Source: Apoderus coryli (Eukaryota > Arthropoda > Insecta > Coleoptera > Attelabidae). From it: 64,000 nucleotides of DNA. This document shows positions 1 to 11,900 of the stretch, piece after piece. Position numbers and translations under genes: made by a program. The notes under the pieces were generated by a model, which ran no database searches, was not told the origin of the DNA, and saw only the letters and a program-made list of their open reading frames with translations. The DNA is taken from positions 14,095,651 to 14,159,650 of the forward strand of contig OU452203.1 in NCBI GenBank assembly GCA_911728435.2. Direction: 5' to 3'. Numbering within the stretch: position 1 is the stretch's first letter; every line of letters starts with the position of its first letter.

Positions 1-2159
1 GCTAACTTAAAAATCTGTCACGTTTAAATCAAATATACTAGTGCACAACATTTCACACAGTCGAGGTCAAACGTTTCATCGTTTCTTTTATTATACTTAT
101 ATACCAAAATAGTTTAGTTTAAATAGTATATCCTTAGGATTCTACTCCCAAAGGAAATTAAGTTAATTCTCTGAAGAGAAGAGTCGAGTGGATTTTTACT
201 CCAGGATAATGGACTACGATTTTTAAATAAACAGTTTACTGTTTTAACTAATGTTTTTTTACTTAAACAGGTGCATACAATTTATCATTTATCATTAGAA
301 ATAGAGTCACGGATATAGAAGAAATTAAATGGAAAAAAGCAGGACTGGAGTTTTCAATATTTGCAATTTTTGGGTCGCTCTCAGTGCAAAAAAGAATTCT
401 CGTTTATTTGGGATATTTTTCTTTTGATAGAAACACGAAAAGTTGTATTATTATTTCTTTATATTAATATACCAAACGGGCTAGGACAATACGGAGCATG
501 CGATAGTCGAATGTTTCTGAGGATGAAACCAGTTAATGAAACCACACTTAGTATACAGCGCTTCAGTAATATGTAAGCCATTCAACAGGATACAGCGAAG
601 TAGAGAACTGGTAGGCATTCCTGAACCCGAACGTGTAACGGCAGACGATCAAGCTGGATTTTTTGGATTTTGCCCAAGAAGCAAAAACGAAAATCCAAAA
701 AAAAGATGCAGCACTTCATTAAAAATTATTCGCAATTATTTTTTGAGTGTAATGTTGTCTCGTCACAATAAAAAATGACACAATAATAAATAGTGAGAGA
801 AATGCTCACGCGCGAGTTCTGTCGTAATTTTCTTAGCGCGAGTTCTGTAGGGTTAAATTAAATATGTCATATAGGAAGCCAACTCACACTGACACATATC
901 TAAAAGTTCAATCACATCATTATCCATGCTGCTCAAATGTTATCCGTAAGAAATTCATTAGTTTATCGGACATTTTCTTTGTCACAATCTGAATCTCTTG
1001 AATCGGAGCTATCACATCTTACATATTTTCTATTGTCCGATAACTATAATCCATCCAAAGATCTATAGAAAAAATATACCTAAATCACCTGTTTCAACAC
1101 GGATAATAGGAGTGACTCTTAGTCCTCATTTCATCAAGTCGTTCTTTCATAATGTGCAAGGTTTAACTGATCGCATCTCAAAAATCTTTTGAAAAACATA
1201 TTAAATCTAGAATCAACACCTAGATTATTTAAGACCAATAAAGGATCGTATTCCTCTCGAAGCATCTGTATATGCTCATATTTTTAATACCCTTAGGTAT
1301 TATTCCTGAAAAATATTCGACTTATTAAGAAGATTTAGCCTGCTGTATGAAATATGAATAAGTATTATCCACAATTGACCCTCATGTGGTGGCAGTGGAA
1401 GGTCACGGCTATCTCCCTCAACTTTAATCTGCCGTCCTTCGTCAACACTTATAGATTTTGTTCATGGTTCACTCCGTCGTGGTCTCATTGAATGAAATCC
1501 AGTAAAGATGCACAATTAATTGCCTGAAATTTTGATATTCTCATTCAAGCCAATGATATATAGATTTGTGCTTAGTTTTTCGATCATCTTTAGAAACAAA
1601 GATTCGTTAAAATAAATTTTCACGCATCCCAAAAAGTTTAGGACATCACAATGACATTCAGACTGGCATTGCAGGCATTTTGAAAGCTTCTTTGATTTTA
1701 TCGTAAGCCACCATTTTCGCGCACATGTTTTGCGTTTTAAAATTGTTATCGGTTATAGCAAATTAGATTTTTATCAGAGTACGTGGAGCAACGAGCTGGG
1801 CGTGAATCATCTTCTCGGACTTCTTGGAAACTCTTTAACAACAACAAAAAAACAATATTTACTAGCTTTCTTTCAAGTTTAATGTGAAACACAATTATTC
1901 GTTGTTGTAGGTACCTATACAAATCCGGTTGCGACCAGATTAACTTCCTTAGATATAGCGTTAAAAAAAAGAAACGAATTCACGTTAAATTGTTGTTGGT
2001 TTTATTTTTTTTTTATTTTAATTTATTGTTAGCTACTCAGAATGATAACAATATACAATATGACATGTTACGTTATGGGATAGTAAATAATATTACCAAA
2101 GATCGATCCACAAGTCCTTGATATTCCATCACAATCAGCAATGATACAAATATATTCAT
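1..2159. other. No gene seen
   Basis: AT-rich DNA with only short, unconvincing open frames. The one structured item is a 13-bp direct repeat, GCGCGAGTTCTGT, at 810-822 and 836-848. This may be intergenic DNA or intron of a gene starting upstream. Confidence 0.6.
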
Positions 2160-2545
2160 ATACAAGGTGTTCCAAAAAAAGCTGGCCAAAATTTGTGAGC
2201 AAATCTATTCATGAAAAAAACCTAAATTGTAATTTTTCGAAAAGATTTTATTTACAAAGATACAGCGTGTTAAAGATGACTGCCTGAAGACGATTTTTTT
2301 TAAATATTTTCGAAACGAGTAAGGATAAATTAACCAAATGTAGCATATTTATTCACCTAGATAAATGTCGTAAACTGACATGAAATTGAATAAAAAAGGA
2401 TGACCATAGGCGGGTAAACGGGGGGACCCTTGCCTTAATTATAACCGAACTTTTTTTCCTTGGGATTTTTATTCATTTTGTGTCAAAAATATGATAAAAT
2501 AAAGTTTTCTACATAAAAAAGAGATACTTCTTTTTTCTCGAACAA
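2160..2545. mobile_element. Possible transposon terminus and body
   Basis: The stretch opens with ATACAAGGTGTTCC, close to the ACAGGGTGTTCC ends of many insect Tc1/mariner-type elements. No matching right end was found, and the body has no open frame. The hairpin element at 2546-2726 follows directly and may be part of the same repeat. Confidence 0.3.
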
Positions 2546-2726
2546 CTTAAAGGTTTTCGAAAAATTCGAGTTTGAAAATTTTAGGACAAAACTGGTCCTT
2601 AGTATAATAAAATTTCGGAAAACTTTTCGTTAGAAAACTGTATTTCATTAATTTTAGTAATGCTGTATACTAAGGACCAGTTTTGTCCTAAAATTTTCAA
2701 ACTCGAATTTCTCGAAAACTTTTAAG
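2546..2726. repeat. Hairpin element with 61-bp inverted arms
   Basis: Left arm 2546-2606 and right arm 2666-2726 are reverse complements with very few mismatches. Both contain the core GGACAAAACTGGTCCTTAGT or its complement. The loop is about 60 bases. This is the form of a MITE or of the paired ends of a foldback element. No coding content. Confidence 0.8.
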
Positions 2727-2743
2727 TTTTTCGGTTTATTAAA

Positions 2744-2985
2744 TTTATTTAATTAGGAACATGTAGCTAGATAATTTCTTTACTACAGTGTCTATATGAA
2801 TGTTCAAGGTCAGTTTATTGTCTGTATATATTCCTAAGAATTTTGTGCTACTGACCTGTTCAATAGATTTATCTTAGGCTCTTATTAAATAACTTCTGTC
2901 AATATTCCTATTAGCCATTGAAATCGGGAGAAAGATAGTTTTTGATGTATTGAGTGCTAGTCCATTGTGTTCTTTACCTTTTCTT
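2744..2985 (-). pseudogene. LINE reverse transcriptase remnant (region after the catalytic site)
   Basis: The reverse strand reads LALNTSKTIFLPIS, then after one stop codon SIEQVSSTKFLGIYTDNKL. In jockey- and CR1-type LINEs this is the region just after the YADD site, where 'LN..KT' is followed by 'FLGI.ID..L.W..HI'. The remnant covers about 75 residues of a protein normally over 800 long, has an in-frame stop and no catalytic residues, and is dead. Its origin is a 5'-truncated insertion. Confidence 0.75.
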
Positions 2986-5900
2986 GATGCGTGCTCTTTC
3001 TGTACGCATTAATCTCACATTCAAATAGCCACATCGAAAATTCCTACACCATAACCAAGAGATCGCCAGAAATGGAAAATCATTGTGGTGGAGGGCTCAA
3101 CGCCAAATCTGTAGATTCACTAAAGAATGTGGCAAAAGATCAAATGGCCTATAACCGAACGTTTTCACTGAGTTAGTCTGTGTGATGAAGAAGAGGGCCT
3201 GGAAGACATTTTCCCCAAATTCCAGATTCAGAAACATTTTAAAATATAATTGGCCCCAAAAATGAAATAAATAATGACCGAATCTAATTACTAGTCCCAC
3301 TGTAATTCAACAATGGTAGATATGTGAACAAGACAAGCATTCTAAACGAGAAAAAGCCTTCAATTTCATTAAATCCGTTAAGTTTATGGGCGGGTATTTG
3401 CTAACAAGGTACAACATTCGACTGTCACTTGCAGTAATAAATTATTCTCCAGGAAAATAGAAGGATGTTTTTGTCCGCTCCCGCTTCTGATATGTACTTG
3501 TGGCTGTAAAAACCGTTGTCGCGTGATTAGAATCGCCCCAACCAGCATAGTGTCGCCTTTCTATACGAGGAAATATCTAAAGTAACACTGCACACTGTAT
3601 TTTTTTATTAATTTAACCAAATCATACATTGAATAATTTTGCTAAAAGCTTTGGAAAATAAAGTAGCACCTACCCGAAAATAGTACGAAAGAAATAAAAT
3701 ATACTATCGCCAAGTGAGGGCAAAATATATTCTGTTGATTTAGTAGTAGCCAACGGCCACAACAACAATTCTATAGACACTTCCCGGTGCGCCTGGCGGA
3801 GACACTAAAGGCACTAAAACAATAGAAAAACGAGCGCACTGAGATAGTCCGTTGCAGATTTAAATTGTCTCTATACAGAGTTGAGTAAAATATTGGGAAT
3901 TTAAATTCGAATTATTCCATTCTAAACAAATTATTTTACCGTTTTTTATATTTATGATTATCAATTCCAGGATTCCGATAAATTAGAAGTAGGTATTTTT
4001 TGGAAGGTACCTATCCGTTCGAAAAATACTGCAGGATCATGTTGTACTGTTTGTAAAGTTCATTCTTAGTCACATATCCATAAATTCAGAAAGAAGAATT
4101 AGGTTTCATCCCTTAATTTCTTCTCCTAAATAACTATCAGAACTGTCGGAATAACAAGCTTTATTTTTTTAGACTGATGATGGGATCATCTGTTTTTTAT
4201 TTTCTTCGTGGGTTGCCTTTAGCTTCTTAGGTCCCTGCTTCTGAGGAGTTTTATCTGACTCAAGACATTTATACGCATTGTTTTGCCAGGATAGTGACCT
4301 ATTCCTATAGTTTTTCTAATTCAGGAAAATGCTTAAATATTTCAGCCATTCTCTCGTGTTTTTCCCGCAGTTTTTTCCACCAACTGCTTCGATTAGTGTC
4401 ACACTGAGAGGCTGCCAATTTCAGTAACAGATGATCCTAGATTGTCTGAGATGTATCCTAGATTGTCTGAGATGTTGGATGGTTCTCTGGATGCTGGATC
4501 TTGGAAACCGTTCATTATATTAGCTTCAATAAAACACTATAAGGGTGAAACATAACTTTCTTTATATATCCTGGGATATTGTAAATTGTAATAGTTTTAC
4601 CAGGATGACCTTGCCTTAAAACAGGCGGCAATATAAAAAACCTCATTTTTTTGGTAGATTGCACCGACATTGTTGGCGTATTATTTTCAAGTTAAGTGAA
4701 TGTATATTATTCAACAAATTTTACCATCACTTTAAGAATACATTTTTTTATAAATTGCCCCTTAAATTATTATTTTGCAGCTGATTTATTCCATAGTACT
4801 GAGCACTCGGGTGGATTCAGAACTATTAGCAAATTGCACAGTACGCAACTAACGGATTTGCTTCATAAATACTAAAAATTTGCACCTTCTCGTGTTAAAT
4901 ATCTTTGTGTTTATACTTTAATAGACGGAATTGAAGCTTCTGATGATTAATTTTCTAACGCTCACTGCGATATCCTATTAGAATTTGCATCTACGGAATA
5001 TAATAAATCAAAATCATTGCAGTCCTTCAGAGTTAGTGGTGGTCAATAGGAAAATGACTAACAGCTTCTCTCCATAAAAAATTACAAATTTCGACTTCTT
5101 GTATTAACTGCGATAGCCGCACAATTGCAAGATATTGTCTTCTTATTAGCCAAAAAACAAAGCATGTTTGATTTTAATAAGATATCGTAGATATTTTATT
5201 CCTTAACCAATCGTGATTTGATCACCCTATATAAGGGCAAATCAACCCCATGGGAGGTAAGCTATATTTCGATGTATCGGCTTGCAGAGTGTACCTTTTT
5301 AATCCTGGAAAATGTTTGTTATTTATAATTCTTTTTCCTCTTCGCAACCATCCAATATTTTCGTATTCCATTTTTTTGCAACACTTTTATTAAAATTTGC
5401 ATTTTGAAATTATTTTAAGAGCAACTATCAGGCATAAATCGGAGGTTTTAGTATAATTAGAACAATTTCATATTGATTCTAGTGAATATTTGCTTGTATT
5501 TATGGGAATAATTGAAAATAAAAACACTGTGATGTGATATATTGATGACCGATCTATCATCGAACATTATAGCTACATACAAAATCCACAATTGATGAAA
5601 CCTTTGTAATGACAAATTAAAATGCTTTACGGCCTCAGAGCCACACACATGTTCTATCTTGTACATCTAAGATGTTACACGCTAATTGCTTCATTAAATT
5701 CCCTTTATTGCAGTTGTATAATAATTAACGTCTTACAAGCAATCCTCTTATTCTATGAGGATAATTAAAATTCAATTTAGCCGGTCATTATGTAATATAC
5801 TGGGTAAATTAGATCCTGAAACCCAGTGTTGTACTTGAAAAGGAAATCTGAACTAACGAAACGTCTCTACATCTGCGTTCCAATTATTGGACCGCCCTTG

Positions 5901-6603
5901 TAAAGGACTGCAACTTTTTGAGGGTTAGCGAAGTTCTTTCCAATGAGAAAGAAGTTTTGCTGAAATGTTGTTGTTATAAGATCGTGACCGACAATATTTT
6001 AACAGTCTTAGATGCAGTTTTAATTATTTTCACGATATACGATATAAATTCATAAAAGATTTTCGAACTTCCTTGAATATTATGATTTGGTAAACATATA
6101 TACAGTTTCAATTTGCATATTTGTTTAATGGCATACAATAACATTTTACTTTTACTTGCAAATTTTGATAATACATATACGAACGTATGTCAGGATCAGA
6201 CGTCGACATCTTATATGTATATTATGTAAACTGAATAAGTGTTTCTACAAATTAGAGTATATCAAGAGCCGTCTGGGAAGCGGCATACCATACACATTTG
6301 ACAAGTACAGTGTATGGAACATGTTGGATTATAACATATCTAATATCTACATAAATCCGGGGATGTGAATTTTAAATTGAAATCTAAAATTTATATTAAA
6401 ACATGGTTTCATAGGTGAGTGCATGTGACAGACGTGTCTTGCAAACACGTACTTGCGGTTTTATGTTATTTTTTTCATATAAAATGTATTGTTATTGTTA
6501 TAGTATATTATATCTTGGTGGTGTTTTTGACGGTTTATCTAGTGATCTGTTTCATTTTAATTAACTAACTATCGAGGAGGTAAGCAAAATACTATACTAC
6601 CTA
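2986..6603. other. No gene seen; one short tandem duplication
   Basis: No open frame with recognisable content. A 21-bp unit, TCCTAGATTGTCTGAGATGT plus one base, is tandemly duplicated at 4435-4455 and 4456-4475. Otherwise AT-rich unique-looking DNA. Confidence 0.55.
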
Positions 6604-7155
6604 AAGTCAAATGCTTGTGGATCCGAAAGGATCACTCTTCAAATGTTGAATTATTCTAGTCCTTATTTGGATCCCTTTATAACCCATATAATCAATTCAT
6701 GTATAGAGAGGAATTATTTTCCTGAAGCTTGGTCGTTAATCGGATATCAAATTATAAATTATTAAAAATTATACTCAGACTTGAGACCTAAAAGCATACT
6801 TCCTGTACTGTCTAAAATCTTGGAGAAGCCTGTATATCGACAAATTGTTCAGTATCTTGAAAATCCTTCCGGACTCTCAGGCGCTTCGGGTTCAGCACTA
6901 CAGCTCCTCTTATCCAGTTGACAAATCATCTGGGGAGGGGCATTGATAACCATCAATTGACTTACCTCGTTAACTTATATTTTTCTACGGCGTTCGACAC
7001 GAGAAGCCACTCACTGTTCATTTCCAAATTAAAATTTTATGGTTTGTTTTCTGGTGTAGTACGGTTTAGTGGCTCTTAGCTTTCGAATCGAACTCAGCGT
7101 GTTTGTCTGATGAGTGGGTATATTTATCAGGCCAGACTGGCTTAAAAAGAACAAA
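6604..7155 (+). pseudogene. LINE (jockey-type) reverse transcriptase remnant
   Basis: The + strand reads KSNACGSERITLQMLN and PYLDPFITHIINSCIE, followed by RNYFPEAWSL. Later, in other frames, it reads LRPKSILPVLSKILEKPVYR, then LYFSTAFDTRSHSL, SKLKFYGL and NRTQRVCL. These are successive landmarks of a jockey-clade reverse transcriptase: the region before the first motif, the 'RPISILP.LSKI.EK' block, and motif A, where 'DFSKAFDT..H..L..KL..YG' is expected. Motif A has lost its first aspartate (STAFDT). Several frameshifts and stops occur, so it is a relic. The YADD site and 3' end are missing. Confidence 0.8.
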
Positions 7156-7261
7156 TGAATAGGTGTGAATTTTTCATTGAAATTATGTCTATATTTTTAG
7201 GTAAAATGTACTTAAATGAATGTTAGATTTATTTTGTACGGGGAATCTAAAAATATATTCA

Positions 7262-7327
7262 TATACAGGGAATTCCATTTAAAAAACACAACTATAGTTC
7301 ATTTCTTATATATGGGACACCCTGTAT
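7262..7327. repeat. Tiny terminal-repeat pair (possible MITE)
   Basis: TATACAGGG on the left and CCCTGTATA on the right form a 9-bp inverted pair 66 bases apart. They match the ends of Tc1/mariner-type elements, with TA at the borders. It may be a heavily deleted element or coincidence. Confidence 0.35.
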
Positions 7328-7439
7328 AGATCCACAATATTTTTAAAATGCCATAAATCATTTTTATCGAACCCATGAATAAAACTTTTAGTAAATTAAA
7401 TAGTTTAGTTACACTATTCCATGTAGTATGGCGTGAATA

Positions 7440-7500
7440 ACCCTGTATAAATAAAAAAATATATAAATCGAAACTACTTTTCGGCTGCCATCGGGACTTG
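7440..7500 (-). repeat. Short repeat shared with 26.95 kb in inverted orientation
   Basis: The words GTATAAATAAAAAA and GGCTGCCATCGGGA occur here and, reverse-complemented, at about 26950-27010 with similar spacing. The other copy flanks a Tc1/mariner-related transposase relic, so this may be an end piece of the same family. No coding content. Confidence 0.5.
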
Positions 7501-8425
7501 TTTTTTCAGAAAAGGCTTATTTAATCGAATCAAATGAAGAGCATCTCTTTCAAAGAGGAGTACCAGAGTCACAGATTAGAGTATTCAAAGATTTATTTAC
7601 CTAACTAGTTCGGTCATGCATGCAGTGCGGAAAAGACACTTTCCGCATGTGAAAAAAATGCGGAAAAGTGCGCTTTACCGCACGCTCGTAGGAAAAAAAT
7701 AATTTTCAACTCTACAAATTGACACCTGTCAAAATTTTGGACCAACGGGAGGGTGGAAAGACCTTTCTTAACATTAGGTTTAGTATGGTTTTATGTGTCT
7801 TAACGATTAACATAAATCTGAAAATTTGATCAAATTATACAGGTTGGTTCAAAATTTATAGTCGAAAATGTGGCTGAGTACAAATTTGAGAACCTGTATC
7901 GCCGTAAGGAGACACTTTCGGGATTTGATTTATACGATATAATGTATATGAACAAGCTCTTGTATATAAATGAGAAACAGTCATTTAAATTAATTATAAT
8001 TTGAATATATTTATAATAGTAGTTTACATTGAGAAGTTATCAAAGTAAACGACACCTATCAACATAAAACTCCCAACTCATAAATTGTATCGTTTATATT
8101 CTAATCTCGGGCTTACCATATACGATGACACTCTGCCCTACCTATCTATAATCGACAAGGTGAAATTAATTGGCTCTATGCTGTTCAACATTACCGTTAT
8201 TAAAGGTTAACTGCACCTCTCTGCCAACATTAAAGTGGACTTGAAATGGTTTAGAGGGCTGGAACGCGATGTGAGTGCTGTTGGAAATTTAGCTACAGCA
8301 CAAGATTTAGAGGTACACTTAGCTATGTAGCTAGCTAGTTGTAAATTGGGTAATAAAAATCGCAACTAAGTTAGTAGCTATACAGGGTATGCTTGAAACG
8401 TCCACTTCTTACAATATAAACACAC
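7501..8425. other. No gene seen
   Basis: AT-rich DNA without a convincing frame. A lone TATACAGGGT word near 8383 resembles the transposon ends found elsewhere in the window but has no clear partner. Confidence 0.5.
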
Positions 8426-9680
8426 AGGGTGTCCCACTTAAAATAGGTACAAGCCAATATATTCTTTATTTTTGAGAATTTTTCAAGGTAAGAGGTACGG
8501 TACCTCAATGACGACCATTTTAATCGAGTTTACATTTTTTTTGTTCAAGAGTCAACTACTTAAGGTCATAATTGATTTCAGATCAGACAACTTTTCTCTA
8601 GTCTTTGTCATTCAAAATACCTAAGTTCAAATTTTAATAAGTATATAAAATATTTAATTCTAAATGCACAATTGCCACATGACCAGTTTTTCTGAAAAAA
8701 ACTGGCGACTATTTTTTAGTCTCTTATATTCAGTTTTCTAGCTGGAATAAGATTAACTACAATTTCTGGCTCAAATGCCCATTTGGTTCCAGTTTTTCTG
8801 AAAAAACAGAGAAATATTTGTTGTAACTTTGTGCAACAGTTTTTAACCTGGAATAAGATTCATTATTACATAAATTTTGGCTGGAATGAGCTTTTGTTTA
8901 CTTTTATTTATCAATTAAGCCTTTAACCTGGCATCCGACATGTGGGTGTAATATATCCGGCATATATATTGAAGATTCGTTCAATCGACTAAAGCACCTC
9001 AGTACCTTCAAGTTAAACCCTCTGCTGTAGACAGCCGTACATTCGTTGAACCACATCGTCTGAAAGTTCATTGGGGTTTGTTAACTCCACGTGTCGGAAT
9101 TTAAGAAAATAATTTATAATTTTCTTTTTTTTTTGTACTTTTGTGAAGCTGTAAGTTGTTAGTTAGGTACCATAGTACCATAAGAAAAAATAAACCGGAT
9201 ATACAGCCGGGATTTTTGAAAGAAATTAATTCTAGTATGTTTGGGTTCCAAGATGAATAACTCTTGTATCTTATTATCCCCAAAAAGGCAACGTTCCTTA
9301 CGATCACTCAAATAATGAAGAATCAGACAAAAAACCTCACAGAAATCATATCCTTCTATAATTACACAGAGTGTGAAGTTGATGTAGTTGACGAGATGTC
9401 CGCAGGTTATAGTGTAACTCGTAATAGCCGACGTTGGACTTTAACATTATTTTTTCCAGGTACTCGTTATCTCAGTTACCTTGTAAGATGTTAAAAAAAA
9501 ATATTGTACCTGACAGTTCGTTGTTGTACTCATTTTATTTTTAATATAATTATTCAAAATGTATACATTCTTTTATGAAAATGTGGTTTGCTCGATTGCA
9601 TTTGTCTACAAAAGGTAACACTGACCTCTGAATTGTGAGGTACCTTGAAAGTGCAACGAAAATGGGACACTCTATAAATA
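8426..9680. mobile_element. Candidate 1.25-kb DNA transposon with short inverted ends
   Basis: The left end CAGGGTGTCCCACTT and the right end, read backwards as TAGAGTGTCCCATTT, are similar over about 14 bases. TTTCAAGGTA also occurs close inside both ends in inverted orientation. No transposase motif was recognised between them. The degenerate tandem repeat at 8684-8880 lies inside. The pairing is plausible but unproven. Confidence 0.35.
8684..8880. repeat. Degenerate tandem repeat, two units of about 105 bp
   Basis: CCAGTTTTTCTGAAAAAA recurs near 8684 and 8790, and CTGGAATAAGATT recurs at the end of each unit near 8741 and 8849. The start of the first unit is itself palindromic (CCAGTTTTTCTG...AAAAAACTGG). 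Confidence 0.6.
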
Positions 9681-10365
9681 AGTATATGTGTTACATATGC
9701 TATATTAATTAAAATAAGACACAATTTTAGAAACTGCTTAATAAATTTTTATGCAATAAATATTATATATAACTTTCAAAGTCAACTCCACACAATATTT
9801 AATTCAATTATGAACCTAGTGTCGGTTTAACAAGTCATCATCAGTCCGATTGACATAACATATGTGTACAGAAAAACTCTAAACAAATACACCAAAACAA
9901 CTCACAAGCACAAAAACGTCTTTTGTGTTAAGGTGATTATGCCAACATTGGTTCATGATTCAAAGAATCGATGTATTTTACGATAGAGCATTATGTATTT
10001 AGTAATGATAACGTATCTGGTGATAAATCATCATCTTACAGAACAACGTAAATGCAGAAAAAGAACGTGCAAAAACATTTCGGACATAATATAATGTCGC
10101 TCTTTTGACGTTTCATTTCCTTCCGGGATTTTACTGTAACTTGTTTTTTTTGTCTGCTATGTGTCATCTATTTTGTATCTTCGTGTTTGCTTTGTCATTT
10201 CGTGCAATAGATTATACTATATGGTGGGAAAAAAAATGGGTAGAAGTGTTTTTAGATAAAACAATCAAAGATCTGTGTGAGAACTAGTTTCGGTTAGAAA
10301 CATGATTTGCCATAGATAGAGAGAGCAGTTTTACTTAGAGAGGGATTTGTATTTTATATAGTAAG
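9681..10365. other. No gene seen
   Basis: AT-rich DNA without a convincing frame. It may include the left end of the piggyBac-like relic, but no terminal repeat with a TTAA target site could be identified. Confidence 0.5.
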
Positions 10366-10690
10366 AGTTCTGATAGCGAATTGGGTGAAATATGGAGTGA
10401 TGAAACCAATGGAGACCCGAGTTCGTCAAATAATGCAAAAGTAATAGAAAATGAAGGTGATGAAAATAAGAGTGCGACGGATCTATCAAATAATCAATTC
10501 TCTTGGTGCGACTATTCTGAGAATCAGCACGGATTTCCATTTACCAGTAAACAAGGTGTTCAAATAGAGTTAGCAGAAAATGTAGAGATTGCTACATCAC
10601 AAAAGTAACAAAAGTTCGAACGTATTGCGATGAATGTGATGAAAAACCTGCAATGTGCCAAGACTTAAATATCATAGTTCAATTATTCCT
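10366..10690 (+). pseudogene. piggyBac-like transposase relic: N-terminal piece joined to C-terminal cysteine motif
   Basis: The first 80 codons read SDSELGEIWSDE, an acidic N-terminus rich in D, E, N and S, then NNQFSWCDYSENQ and HGFPFTSKQGVQIEL. The 'FPFT...G' word opens the transposase domain of many piggyBac-family proteins. A stop follows. In the next frame, about 30 bases on, the strand reads VRTYCDECDEKPAMCQD, which matches the cysteine-rich zinc-binding tail of the same family (CxxC...xxxC). The whole catalytic core with its aspartates, about 450 residues, is missing between the two pieces. This is the layout of an internally deleted non-autonomous element. The family call is by motif only. 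Confidence 0.6.
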
Positions 10691-10799
10691 TTTTTGAAAA
10701 CGCATTTAAAAATTTAATAAAATGCTTTTTATATTTAAAATGAACAGTGCACACGTATATGGTAACACAAATTAAATATCATGTTGCTTCTTATTCTGA

Positions 10800-10895
10800 A
10801 TGAAGTTATGATGATTCTGTGTTGGTCTCGGATTATGTTGTCAGACCGAACTGAAACTCGCCCATATGTCCTTAAATAAAGGTCTTTATTACTAT
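10800..10895 (+). repeat. LINE 3' end, family shared with 19.74-19.86 kb
   Basis: GAACTGAAACTCGCCC followed by AATAAAGGTCTTTATTACTAT matches GAACTGGAACTCGCCC followed by AGAGACCTTTATTATTATTA near 19810. Both end in a TTA-rich tail, the usual 3' end of jockey- and CR1-type LINEs. This is inferred from the shared end and not from coding sequence. Confidence 0.5.
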
Positions 10896-11555
10896 CTCTG
10901 GAAAATAAATGTTGTTTAGGTTATACGGTCCTTTAATGACAAAGTTGCACTTCGTTGCAAAATTTAATATAATATCGATACTGGAGCGGGACCAACACCC
11001 TCTATTTCACGGTGTCTCATGGTAAATATATTATTAAAAACTTCAAACTGTTGCCAGTTGATATTGTTTCACGTAAATTAATAGGAATTACCATATCTGT
11101 CTTGTAATGTTTACCTACCAGCATTCCTCTTTCCAATGATATAGTATTTCAAAATATTACTTTTATACAAAGAGTATAACAGAATATCTAAAAGCTTGAT
11201 ACAATACCACTTTAAAACAAACAAAAAATCAAAAGATATGGATAACAATCATTGTTTTGCTCTGCTATGTTTATTTCCGTATCATTTACTCTTCCCATAG
11301 CCAACAACAGCAAAACTGAAAACAAACCAATGTATTCCTGCTATGGGATAGCGCATTATACAAATGTAAGCCAAACGCCAAAGTTTTCGATATTTCGAAA
11401 CTGATAACTAAACAAATCGTGTATGTACAAAACATAGCAACTGAAAATATACTCTGTGACGGAGTAACAGTATTTAGTGTTGTTGATTTTAGAGAAACAA
11501 TTATATTCAAAGTGAGTGAGTACTCTATAGGTATATAACTTACGGATCCCGACGA
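10896..11555. other. No gene seen
   Basis: Open frames on the reverse strand here are not recognisable. They may be the decayed 3' continuation of the reverse transcriptase relic at 11560-11900, which would read in this direction. Confidence 0.45.
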
Positions 11556-11900
11556 TCAAACGCAAGCAGGAGTGCAGCGGATCTGGAAAATCGCGTAAAA
11601 ATGCCTCGCGATTACTCCTTTTCCGAAAGTTATGGCAACTGATTTATTGGAATTAAGCACTAAGCAATGGTTCTTGTCGAATTCACTAAGAGAAACTAAG
11701 TCAAAATTTTCCCTTGACCTGCAGCATTTCTTAAATGAAAGGAAGTATAGAGTTGAGTAGGTATCATCCGCATAGTAATGCTGACGACATACCGAAAATA
11801 CCGCTGGAAAACCTGAGGTATACGTAGAGAAAAATAGCTGTCCCACCAGTATAGATCCCCCCGGGTCTCCCTTACTTAACAGTTGACAAGCAGAGGAGTT
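11556..11900 (-). pseudogene. LINE (jockey-type) reverse transcriptase remnant with YADD site
   Basis: The reverse strand is open for more than 100 codons: DPGGSILVGQLFFSTY, then QHYYADDTYST, then NHCLVLNSNKSVAITFGKG. This is the classic order of motif B ('GVPQGSILGPLLF.IY'), the YADD catalytic site and the 'LN..KS..I.FG' block of jockey-clade reverse transcriptases. Motif B is damaged (GDPGG in place of GVPQG), but both YADD aspartates remain. The finger region upstream and the thumb downstream are not recognisable. The piece is about 115 residues of a protein of roughly 900, so it cannot work. Confidence 0.85.
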
